A stretch of DNA of 64,000 nt from Mycteria americana. Its lineage: Eukaryota > Chordata > Aves > Ciconiiformes > Ciconiidae. The notes beneath the pieces are model-generated. The model made no database searches and was not told the DNA's origin. It saw only the letters and a program-made list of their open reading frames with translations. Both the position numbers and the translations under genes were made by a program. The stretch lies in assembly GCF_035582795.1 (NCBI RefSeq), contig NC_134373.1, forward strand, positions 33,326,501 to 33,390,500. The letters run 5' to 3'. Shown piece after piece: positions 34,801 through 46,800 of this stretch (the stretch's first letter is position 1; the number at the start of each line of letters is the position of its first letter).

Positions 34801-37800
34801 TCCCCCTGCTTTTATTTCTGACTTCCCAGTGGACCTCGAAGGCGTCATGAAACCTCTCCACACCGTCACCCTCCCGCTTTGCACCGCTAGGTCGGGAAGC
34901 AGGGGCTGTCCCTAGCAAAGTTGTTAATGGTTGTAATTTCCTTCAACGCCCCCAGGAGCGGCTGCAACGCTCGCCAGCCGCCCATAACCCGCGCGGGGCC
35001 GGCCACCCCCTGCCTCTCACCCTCGCCCCGGGGCTGCCCTGCAAACCCGACCGGTGCCGGCTTATCCTGCCTCCTCTGGGAAGGCTCTGGAAACAAGGGT
35101 CAAACCCTGCCGCTCTGCTCTTAGCTGTTAATTAGCTCTTAATTACCCCCTGGCTCTACAAGGGCAGACGCTGGTCCTCCCCACAGGAGAAGGGCCACAT
35201 CCAAGGTCACGTTTCCCCGGTGGTGTCGGCAGGGCAGGAGCCGTCCGGCCCCGAGCTGCCCAGCACGTCTTCCCATGCCAGCAGCCTGCGTTAGCTCCGC
35301 TCCATCTCTCTGAGGGCAAGAGGCTCCATCACGACACCAACAGCTGCCTCCTAAGCCCATCTCCAAGCTCCAGCTCCTTTCAGCTGCCACCATCTGCCCC
35401 ACAAAGGGACATAACCCAATTCATGCTTGGCCATTCCTAAATCCACCTGGGCACCCCAGTTTTTGAGGATCTCCACTGTTTGCTCCCCAAACCTCTTCCC
35501 TCACCCAGCTTAGTAAGCAGCGGGTGGAGATGAAGCCATGGGTCCAACAAGGATGACCCCACCGCGCACCAAAGGAAGGGAGCTGCCACGTGCCGGGACG
35601 GCCCTGCGCTGGACCCTCTTGCCAAGCTCCCTCGTGTTGAGCCAACACTGCTCAAATCCCTTGGGAAAGCTGGAATTTTCCAGCAAAACGACTGCACTCT
35701 GCTTGAGGAGCTGGGCGACAACCAGAGCCAAACCCATCCTTTTGCTCTACATGTCACACATTTCCACGGCTTTAACAGGAGCCCGATCTAGGTGCTGCTG
35801 AGCAAAAAATGTGGCACATCAGAAGGACTTAACCTGGCTACTGAGCATTGGTGGTTTAAAAGCCCTAAGGACATCAGCACCATGGAGCTAGAGCTGGTGC
35901 TACGAGCCACATTTCAGTGAGTAACTGGAGTTTCATGAGTGAGACCTTGTGGTAATAGGCCTTGAAATATTTCACCTGTTCTCACTGCACTTGCTGAACA
36001 CTTGTGCGCAGTTAAACGCAACATGGGCACTGGGATATTTTGCATCTTCACTCCGGAAAGGGAAAAATCTCTTTGGAAGTCTTCACCCCCCCAGCTCCTG
36101 TCTCCCAGCTAGTGGGAGGGATGTCCTGGTCTCCCCTGGCTGAGGTTATGACCATCTCTGCCACGGGGGTTGTTACATGGAGCTGAAGAAATACGAAATG
36201 ATTAAAAACAGGAAAAAAAAAAAAAAGCAGGTCTGTCCTTTATTTTTGAAACAAATAACAAATTCTCTAGAAATGCTAAGAAATTACGCTTTTACCTCCC
36301 TCTTAATTATCTAAATGGAAATAAGGAGGAGCTAGGGCTTATTTGCCGTCACATCCCTGGCTGTGCCAAGCCCCAGCGCTCCTCTGCCCCAGGCCCGGTG
36401 AGGACCGGGGCATCACCGGGTGACACAGCAGGTTTCATTCGTAGTCGCTCGGTGTCTGAAGCCGTGGTATAAACGCAGACACAACCCCCTGGTCCAGGAG
36501 TCGTATCGCCTTCACGTTATAATTTGGCAGCTCCAAAGGTCAAGCTGTTTCTAGAAATAGCCCCGACCGGCGACTGAAGGGCTCTGCTCCCGCAGGTCGC
36601 CGAGGCAGGAGCAAATGGTTCTGCAGGGACAGGGCACAACAACCAGCAATTAGCCCAGAGCGTGCCCAGGGGATGAGATGGCCCTTACGGGCTCCACCTG
36701 CACGCATGGGTCGAGAGGAGCAGGAGGGAAGCACGAGCCAAGCGTTGGCTGGCGAGCAGGCGTTTCGGCTCCCACATCCCCCGCCTCTCTCCTGCACAGG
36801 TGAAATTTGGGCAGTGGAGACCCCAGCCCCTCCTGAGGCAGACATGTTATGACTTGTATTGCAGCAGAGGTGACATATGAGGTGGGACCCTCATTTTGGA
36901 GGGTTTTCTTAGGACCAACCAGCCCCAAAACCTGCTGGCCTAGCAACTGGTATTGGTAAAGAAGGGATCTTGCCCCAAATCCCACGCAGGGCACTCAGCC
37001 TTAGGGTTGGCACTACCTGATCCAAGGCGTGATTATGAACTGGTGAATTATCTACTGGAAACAAGCAGAGTCTCTGGCTCACGTCCTACTATTGGCATAT
37101 GCTAAACATTTCTCTTTTCACCATTTGGAAGAGATAAAGGGCTTTAACAAAGCCCCTCCAAAGCACGTATAATTGGAATTATACCAGAGCTGCTGCAAAC
37201 AAGTCATTCCCTACACGGCTTAAAACAAATGATCTTAAAACCAAGTTTAAGATGACGCGCAGGTGACACGAAGGCTGAGCCGGTAGACTAACGCTTTGTC
37301 GATTCATTTGGCACGCGCAGGAGACAGGACAACGAGAGCATCAGGATCAGCACGCTCTGCCACAACCCCCACCGCCCCATCGAAAACCTCATGGTCCCCA
37401 ACTACAACACCTCGCGCTGCATCATGACCCATCAGCCCAGCGAGGATGGGATCATCTACATCTGCGGCTGCGTGGACGAGCAGGAGTGCAACGATAAACT
37501 TATCTTTGAAAACCACACCAACGGTGAGTACTTTTGTTAATGTTATTGATGGGGGAGAAGCACCCAACGCTAACGACAAACAACTTGTAGTTCCAATAGA
37601 GTAGGAGATGCAATGCCAGAAAGAGCTCTTTCAGCATCTTCTTCGACCTCGCTATGTAAAAGCTAGGTAAAATTTGTACCCCGTTACTGAGCCCAGTATT
37701 TTGTCTGTGGCTAAACCATCCCTCCCAGAAATGCCTCCTGCCTTGGTCTGGAAACATCAGGCGATGGAAAATCTACTGTATCTCTCGGTAGGCTGTGCCC

Positions 37801-40800
37801 TCCAGCACAGGGCGAATCAACCGGGGAACCCAGAAGCTGATGTAACCCAGCGTGAGTCAACGCTCTGAAAGCTCTAAATAAATCGCACCGGAGCAAATCC
37901 TGCCCCGGCACACCCACAGGAACCGCTGGCGTCCGCCATGGCTGCGACCCAAAAAGGTGGTGGTGCCGGGGCGTGGGGCTCAACCCGCAGCAGTGCCTCC
38001 CTGCCGCTCTCCTGGGGATTTCTGCAGCGGCGTTTCCCCCGGGCAGGGACGGCCAGAGCCGCCCCGGTGCCGTACACGTACGTGAGCGTGGCTTGGCACG
38101 CCTGTAGATGCTTCTGCAGAAGGCGGGAGATCCAACAGGAGCTGTAAATCCACAGGAGGGAAAACTAAGAGGCAGCTCGTTTTTGTACCTCGGGAGGGTG
38201 GTATACTTTGGAAATGCTTCCAGCTAGATCCTAAGCCTTTGGGGGCTTGTCCAAACCTCCCTAACTCCAAACGGACCAGGTTTATCCAAGTGCCCATCAA
38301 GAATCTGACCCGTAACAAAAGCAAAGTGAAACCCCCTCCGATTTTCCATAATTACAGAGCAACGAAATGCTGAAAATGAGCCTAAGCATAACCTGCAAGT
38401 CAGCGGCATAATGCCTCCTGCAAGGCAAGGAAAAAAGAAAAAAAAAAAATCACATAAAATGCAAATTCTCAGAACAAACAAGCCACTTTTAATGAACGCA
38501 AATGATGCTAAGTTTGGCAGCTCTTTGCTGCTTCCCGAGCCAAACCTAACAGGTACACACACTTCTAGGGAGAGATAGGCAGATTCCAAAGCTGATGCTG
38601 GGATATGTAATTTCACACAAAAATGACAACTGGCTCATTGGAAATGCCGCCCCCACCAAAGGCTTCCACAAACAGCCTCCTCCTGCCAGCCGGCACGTAA
38701 AGCGCTGGAACTCGGACCGAGAGCAGTGCGGGCCTTAAACAATTATCTCCTCTTTGATTTGGTTTGTGGGACCAGCTTGGCAAGCCCCAGAGTCACAGAC
38801 CCCGTTGTTTACGTCCTTTTCTTCAGCTTTAAGTGATCATTTGCATTTTAAATATTAACTTATGGTCATCTGCAATGGTATAGACAACTGCTGAGCAGAG
38901 AAATACCTAATACAGATGATCACTTCTCTGGCGGCTGAAGCAGGCAGCTTTTTTTCCCATTTCTTGATTTCTTAAGCCCTGCTTTCAGGTCGGGGCTGCT
39001 GGGTGGCATTACCCTAGCACTGGGGCTGCAGGGGAGCCCATCAGAGCTCAGAGACCACCCTAATGAACACACGGAGGCATCATTTCCTCAAGCTGTGCAA
39101 GCAGGATCCCAGTGGACACCTTGGGAAGATGCCGGGTAGGGTTGAGCATGCGCGGTCCTCTCCACCCCGTGCCGGCTGAGCCTGGCCCCGGAGGTCCATC
39201 TCCCCTCAGCGGGGATGGAAAGACCCACGCAGCGATGCTCAGCAAGGCGTGGGTTTACAGACGCGCGGTTATCACCGGAGCAGCTCCGTTTGCTCTCCGT
39301 GGAAGGGGTCTCTGCCGTGCTGCAACCCTCCCGTATCAAAGGGCTTGCGTCAGGAAGGGGCATCCTCACGAAGGAATTTGCTGAAGTTGTGTTAACTTCC
39401 CCTTCTCAGGACTTGTGCATGCAACTCCCTTAAAAATATCTTCTCTTTCTTCAGAGTTTCAAAGACGGGATCTTAAGCATCGGGTAAATCCATTAAAGCA
39501 GTAGGTGATATCCAGGCCTAACGCTTTCCAAAATAAACATATTCCTGAGTTAGTTATTGATTTATATCAGTTTAGGTTGATCTTGTGGTTTGAACCTGAT
39601 GCCTATTTTAGAAACGCTTTCACGGCCTTGCAGAAATTAGCTGCAGCACATTTTTTTGAAATTTGCCAAGGAAAATAGCTAAACGCTCTGTTTTTCCAGA
39701 ACCTGAATTATGATCTGCACACACTGAGGTCAAGCAGCGAGAGTTTTGCTTATGGAATGATTCTTATCCCTCTTCCCCTGGGTTATTATACTTGGCAGAA
39801 AAACCTCTGAGTAAGATTTTACTTGAATATCTCTACTGAAGTCAGCATGTTTATTCCAGGAATCACGAACATCAAAGCATCAGACAATTATATGTTGTGC
39901 GAGGGTTAGGGCTTTTTGTGCGCTCCCCCCCCCCCCCCCCCCCCGATGAAGGCTGACAAGGGTTTAAAAGAAATAAAACAAAAGCAGCCATGCCTGCTCG
40001 GTTGACGGGGGTCAGCATTGTAACGCGGCGAGGAAGGAGATGCCAGCACTGGCAGACAGCACTGAAACGATGCTCCTTTACGCTAATTATTGTGCGAAGC
40101 ACCCCGGTGCTCCCCTGGGCTCGCTGGTCCTGCACGCTGCCCAGCCCGCCCCGGCATCGCTCCTGGCCCTCTGCACCGCAGGGGTCCAGCGAAGCCCCAG
40201 CCCCAAACCCCCTCAGAGATTTGCTCTGTTCGAGCCTTGCCTCAGCTATATCCCTGTTATTTCCACCCTGGCTCCCCTCGCCGTGAGCGCAAACGGCGCT
40301 TGGGAGCTGCCGAAGGGAAGCCGAGCCATTTTGGTGGCAGCGGTGGGGTCTCACGCGCCGCACCGGCCGGCCGAATTAACACAGGCCGGCGCCCTGAACC
40401 CTCACCTGATAAACGGAGCTAAATTTGAGACCTAAACTAAGCAGCACCCTTAATAACAACTGCCTACATCTGGGTTCTCTGCCGGGATGGGGTTTGTGCG
40501 CCGCGTGCGTTGCGGCCCCACGAAGGGCTGCGCTTCATTAACGGCTTCACATATTTTCCTCCTCCGCGCGATGAAAACGAGCTGTTGCAGACCCACGGCG
40601 GCAGCGCCCTCGCTTTGCTTTCCTCCCCGCAGGCTACTCCATGCTGCAGAGCAAAGAGGTGATCCCGGTGGCCGCCATCAGCCTCCTGCCGCCGCTGCTG
40701 GTGGCGGTGATGATCACGGTGACGTTTTACCTCTGCCGCACGCAGAAGCGGCGCAAGAGAGCCAAGGCGTGGGGCGGGAAGACGGGGCAGCCCCCGGCGC

Positions 40801-43800
40801 TGCCGGAGCCGGGGAGGTCCGCTGAGCGCGAGGAGAAGCTGTCCGTGCTGATGGACGAGAGCCCGGCCGGCACCAGCCCCACCTGCGCCAGCAGCCGCCC
40901 CACCGAGCTGCTCCCCATCGAGCTGGACGAGATGGTGGGCAAAGGGCAGTTCGCGGAGGTGTGGAGGGCCAAGCTGAGCCACAGCCGCTCGGGGCAGTAC
41001 GAGACGGTGGCCGTGAAGATCTTCCCCTGCGAGGAGTACTCCTCCTGGAAGAACGAGAGCCAGATCTTCACCGACGCCAGCCTCAAGCATGACAGCGTCC
41101 TGCGGTTCCTCACCGCTGAGGACCGGGGCGCGGGGCCCCGCCGAGAGTATTGGCTCATCACCGCCTACCACAGCCGGGGCAACCTCAAGGACTACCTCTC
41201 CCGCCACATCCTGAGCTGGATGGACCTGCAGAAGATGGCGGGCTCCCTGGTGAGCGGGGTGGCCCACCTCCACAGCGACTACACCGCCTGCGGCAGGCCG
41301 AAAATCCCCATCGCCCACCGGGACATCAAAAGCACCAACGTCCTAGTGAAGAATGAGCAGGAGTGCGTGCTCTGCGACTTCGGCATCGCCATACGCCTCG
41401 ACCCTTCCCTGACGGTGGACGACTTTGCCAACAGCGGGCAGGCAAGTATGACCCGCCGGCTCTCCCCGGAGGGGACCCTTTGCAAGCCACCCTGGGTCAC
41501 CCCACGGCCGAAGTCCTCGCCCACCACTGCTAATGCCTCTCTCCTCTTTGCGGGCAGGTGGGCACTGCCAGGTACATGGCCCCAGAGGTCCTGGAGTCCA
41601 GGGTGAACCTGGAAGACCTGGAGTCTTTCAAGCAGATGGACGTCTACTCCATGGCTCTCGTTTTGTGGGAAATGGCCTCCAGATGTGAAGTGGTAGGAGG
41701 TAGGAGCATCACACCAGGGTTGCCACACGCCTTTTTGCTCCCTTTGTCCCTGTACAGGAACGTGGCTCACTCCCACATCCCCACCGATGGTGTGGGACCA
41801 GATTTGGGGTGGCTCGGGTCTCTGCAGGGCTGCTAAGAGCTGGCGGCAGATCCTCCCCCGTGGCTGCCTGCCCTGTGTGCCGCGGCTCGAGGGGGCCGGC
41901 TCAGTGGCCGAGGAGCAGGACAGGACCCCAGGGGTCATCTGGTCCAGCCCCCGCTCAAAGCCGGCCAGCCACCAAGTCACATCCAAGTCAGTGCTGGCGA
42001 TGCAAAGCAAACCGAGCAGGAAGAGCCGAAGCTGCCTCCCCCTCCCTGGCCACAAGCACTTTTTTTTTCAGACAACACCAGAGAGTTTATGTTGCAATGG
42101 GGACTCGCAAACTCCAGCCTCCGACAGAGCCACATCCCCCCTCGCTTCCCAGAGCCACATCCTGGCATCCGAAATCGCGTGTGGCAAAACATTTAATTAG
42201 CTGCCCTGCTGTTAGCCCCTGCCTGCCCTTCTGCCTGCTCCCCTCTCTTCCCTTTTTAGCTCTCTCCGGTTCCTTCCCTGTCCCACTTACTTGCAATACA
42301 AGCCCATGGAGCTGCAAGAAGCTCCAACCCTCAGCACGAAAGCTGCCCCAACTGCCCCACGCACCCCACACTCAGCGGCAGGAGAGCCTTGCCTGGCTCA
42401 GATGCCCCCGTGCATCCTTTGCTCCCGAGCCAGCGTCCCGGCCATCCTTCCCCACTTGTATCGTACCTGCATTTGCGTCCTGGCAGGAGCTGGCAGAAAC
42501 CAGGGTGGCCTCTCACCTCCGCAACAGGGAGTCCTCCTTGGCCTCCCACAACATGGGGTTGCTCTTCTGGAAGGGCCATTTCTCCTCTAACCTGATCCCT
42601 GCCTGCAGCAGGAATCTGGATGCCGGTACCGTAGTCACCTCTCCCATCTTTCACCAGCACAACACATTTTACCTGCTCAAAATATCTCACCCAAAGACAG
42701 ACCAAGTCCTTTGTAGTGCATCTCTTGGGTTCAGGAAGGTGGTCAGATGGTTCCTCGGCCCTCTCTCTCTGAAAACAACCTCTACATGAAAAACCAGCAA
42801 TGACGTTTCTGTGTTCAAATTCTAAATTGTTTCCAGATACGTTTATTTTTGCAGACCGATAAAAACAAATTTATTCTCATCCGGTGGACCATACCAAAGC
42901 AAAGCAGTGAATGCATGAAAAACATCTTGTAATGCTGCTGTTGCTTCCTTGCAGAGGTAAAGAATTATGAGCTGCCTTTTGGGTCAAAAGTCCAGGAGCA
43001 GCCCTGTGTGGATACCATGAGGGACATCGTGCTGCATGGCAGAGGACGCCCCGAGATCCCGAGCAGCTGGCTGGTACATCAGGTAACCTGGGAGTAACTG
43101 ATTCAGAAAAGAGCAACCCACGTTGTCCCACCTCACTAACCTACCTGAAAAATTATTGAAGCTGTAATCAAAGCAAAAGTGGGCAGAACTCCTGGGCCCT
43201 ATGTCCAGCTCCTCCTTGGCTGGCTGAGCCCACATAAGCCCCACTAGACCCATTTCCCTGGGGTATAAAAGCCACCAGCCAGGGGTGCAGCAAAATTTAT
43301 TGATCAATAGCCATGATATCAGGAAGCGTTATGAATGCCAAGTGATGGCATTTGGTTATCTTGCAGATAACAGCAAAATGGAACACTTTAGCGCAAGCTA
43401 TTCTCACGAAACAGTAAGTTATTTGAGTCTACCCCATTTCTCCCACGACCACCATATCCAGAAATCTCTAGCTCAGGCAACACACAGTCCCTGGCACACA
43501 GCCATCTCACAGCAGGGACAGAGGGGAGGAAGGGGCATCCAGCCTCCTGCCCGCATGGTTGTGGAGGTTTCAAGCTCAAAATTACCTCTAACATGAGAGG
43601 TCAGGACTTGGCATGCAAGAAGAAGGACTCCTGCAAGGAAAGCCAAAATACGAAGCATTTCCCTCAAGTGAAACAATCGGGAAACACACGTGAAACTGAG
43701 AGCAGGGAACCTGCTAGGCTCAAGTCTTGCCAACAGAAAGTCTTTCACCAGCCTTGAGCTCAGAGGGTCTGAAAGCACAGCGTTTCAGCACAGAAAACAT

Positions 43801-46800
43801 AACCCAGCACTTTAGAACAGAAATACTTCAGCAATGATGAGAAGTGCTCTGTTGAAACCATCCCCAAGCACACCCAGACCAACCAGCTCCAGAACACAGC
43901 TACCTCCTGGCCCTGACATGGTCTTCTCTCCCCCAGGTCCAGTACTTTCTTCCACGCACTGAGGACACAAGGGGTAACAGGCATGCTGACTGAGATTTTC
44001 AAATTTTGCCTGACTTTGGTACTTCTTAAATTTCACACGTCTTGTGGAAAAACACCATCCACTGATCAACAATTCAGTTCATCTGAAAAACAAGCTGAAA
44101 CATTGAGCCCGCTGGCTCACAGAGCCTCGCAGTGTTCAGTGCATCATTTTGCAGTATCCACCCATAAAACACGCTGCTACTGCTCCCACTCTGCCTGGAT
44201 GGTGTATAAAGCCAGGCTTTGCAAGAGGAAAGATACCATTTCATGATCTTAGAAGGCTATGTGTTCCCTACAATATCTCCTCTCAAAACCATGTTTGTCC
44301 AAAGACTCACAACCGACCTGGCCGACCAAAGCTGCAAACAGAATCAAATGAATCTGTGGTTTCTGCCGGACCATCAGCGAGTTTATCAGTCGTCAAGTCC
44401 ATTTCTGAAGTTCACCCAGCCTTTTTCCTTGATGAAGGCAAATACTGGAACTTCAATCAGCACTGCTACATATTTGAAGCCTTTGAGTATTCATCACAGA
44501 CATTCACCTCCCAGGGTCTCTGATAAACTTTGAAACCACAGGAAAAACATAGGGAGGCTTGGGCTGTCAAAAATCACACTCTGATAGAGCCTGACCATAA
44601 CTGCGCTGTTTGCTGAGCTGAAGAAGGGCTGACTGCAATCACCTCCGAGAAATAATGTTGCTGTAGTTGGGCTGGTCTAGCGCGTAAACAGAGCAAGGCT
44701 TATAGGTAGTAACTTTTATTAGACCACCTGATAGTCACCGGGGAAGAGGAACAGAAAAGCCACGTTGTGTTCCTGAAAGTTTGCCTCCGACTAATCTTAG
44801 CTGATCTAATAAACGTCTCCTTACAAGCCCGGCTTTACACGATTTTCCGGGCATTTTCCAACCCGCCTGCCCAGGACGCAGCACAGGGCAGCTCCATCTG
44901 CTGGGAAGCAGCAGAAAGCCACCGGCTTGTGCCACTCCTGGGGTCAACGGCTTCCTGCAGGAGGAAGCGTTGGGTGACACCAAGAAAGGGTGACAAATCG
45001 CTCACCTGAACAGGAAGCACCCATAGATGTTCCCACCAACGAAAGTAAGTTTGATGCAGAGCTCCAAATGCTATTCCACGTTTCAACCATCAGGATCACT
45101 CCCTGTCAAGTGAGGACCTACATTGTTGGCCATGGTTTAAGATTTTCAGCAGCCATAAGCATTAATTTCCCTTGACAGAGCTGACTCACCCAGCGTGCTG
45201 CCCATCAGCAGCTCCAGGGCAACTGTTTGCAAGGCTGCACAATAAAACCCATGGAATAAATTTATCCCCAAAATTTCGCAGAAACTTATGTCGTGGTTTA
45301 GCCCCAGTCGGCAACTAAGCACCACGCAGCCACTCGCTCACCCTCTCCCCTCCCGGTGGGATGGGGGAGAGAATCTGAAAAGCACAAGTAAGAAAACTCA
45401 AGGGTTGAAAATAAGAACAGTTTAATAATAGAAATAATAATAATAATAAAAAAATTGTAATGAAAAGGAAAATAACAAGACACAGAGAGGAACAAAACCC
45501 AGGGAAAAACAAAAAAACCCAAGTGATACAACTGCTCAGCACCCGCCTACCAACGCCCAGCCCGTCCCCAAGCAGCGATCGCTGCTCCCCGGCCAGCTCC
45601 CCCCCGTTTCTATACTGAGCATGACGCCATATGGTATGGAATAGCCCTTTGGCCAGTTTGGCTGTGCCCCCTCACAACTTCTGGTGCCCCTGGCAGAGCA
45701 GGGGAAGCTGAAAAGTCCTTGACCAGTGTAAGCACTGCCCAGCAACAACTGAAACATCAGTGTGTTACCAACATTATTCTCATCCTAAATCCAAAACAGC
45801 ACTATACCAGCTCCTAGGAAGAAAATTAACTCTATCCCAGCCGAAACCAGGACACTTACAAACACCTGAAGCCCAAGCTTCTACCTTGCTTCACACCTCG
45901 CTTTACACCCTACCACATCTAAAAAAAAAAAAGTCGTTATTTAGACTGGGTAAATTCCTGGATCTGGTTCATGGAGCAGCTGAACAGACTGTTGTACTGG
46001 CACAACCGAAGGGCTGCTGCAGGACAGGAAGGAGTAGGGGGAGCTTAAGTCAATATTGCCACTAAAAATATACTTGTAAAACCTAGCATCCTTTGGAAAT
46101 CGGAGATATCAAATATAAAACCCAAACTAAATCCATTTTGGAAGCGTAACAAGATGTTCCAGTTGTACCATTCAAAAGAGCATCACTGCTACTTACAAGG
46201 CAAACTGCAAATAAATGTCATTATTTCAGGGCAAAATAATCACAGAAAATCTAATGACTAAACCGTGTGACAGCACCATGTTCTGTTTGAGAACAGGCTT
46301 ATTTTAAAAGCTTCAGCTAAGCTAGCTCATTTTTGCATGTTAATCAATTATCCTCAAATCCTTTCAACTAAGCTAATAAGTGAGCGACGTAAGAGGTACT
46401 GAAATGCACCATCTGTCAGTTTTGCTCCACAATCCTGTTCTCTCTAATCTAGGTCCATTATGGAAGATTTAGTACGATGAACCTTAGCGGAGAGCAGCAA
46501 GTTCAGAGAAAGGTGCAGAAGGACAGATGCCACTGATGGTACATCTCTGTAGGACTTGCATTTTCCTCTTGCGTTGGTCCATGTGAGACTTTTGGGTTCT
46601 CTGAATTGCAAATTAAGAAATACACAAAAACCACTGAAAAACATGCAGCTGTATTTAGAATAATGATTTTTCCACGGTGTTGCAACCTTGGCTGACAATG
46701 ATGCAAAAAGCAATAGCACATCATAGAAATTATATAGGTAAAGGAAGGTTCAGCATAGCTTCTGGTGCTAGCTGTGTTACTAGCTTGAGTGGGAAAAATA

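Noticed and set aside
40464-41318. 284-codon open frame antisense to the receptor kinase exon
   Set aside because: It mirrors the GC-rich codon use of TGFBR2L exon 4 on the other strand and shows no family motif.
41279-42789. Long open frames in receptor intron 5 on both strands (258 and 326 codons)
   Set aside because: They run across a real exon and into intron and a CR1 fragment, in GC-rich DNA, with no recognisable domain.
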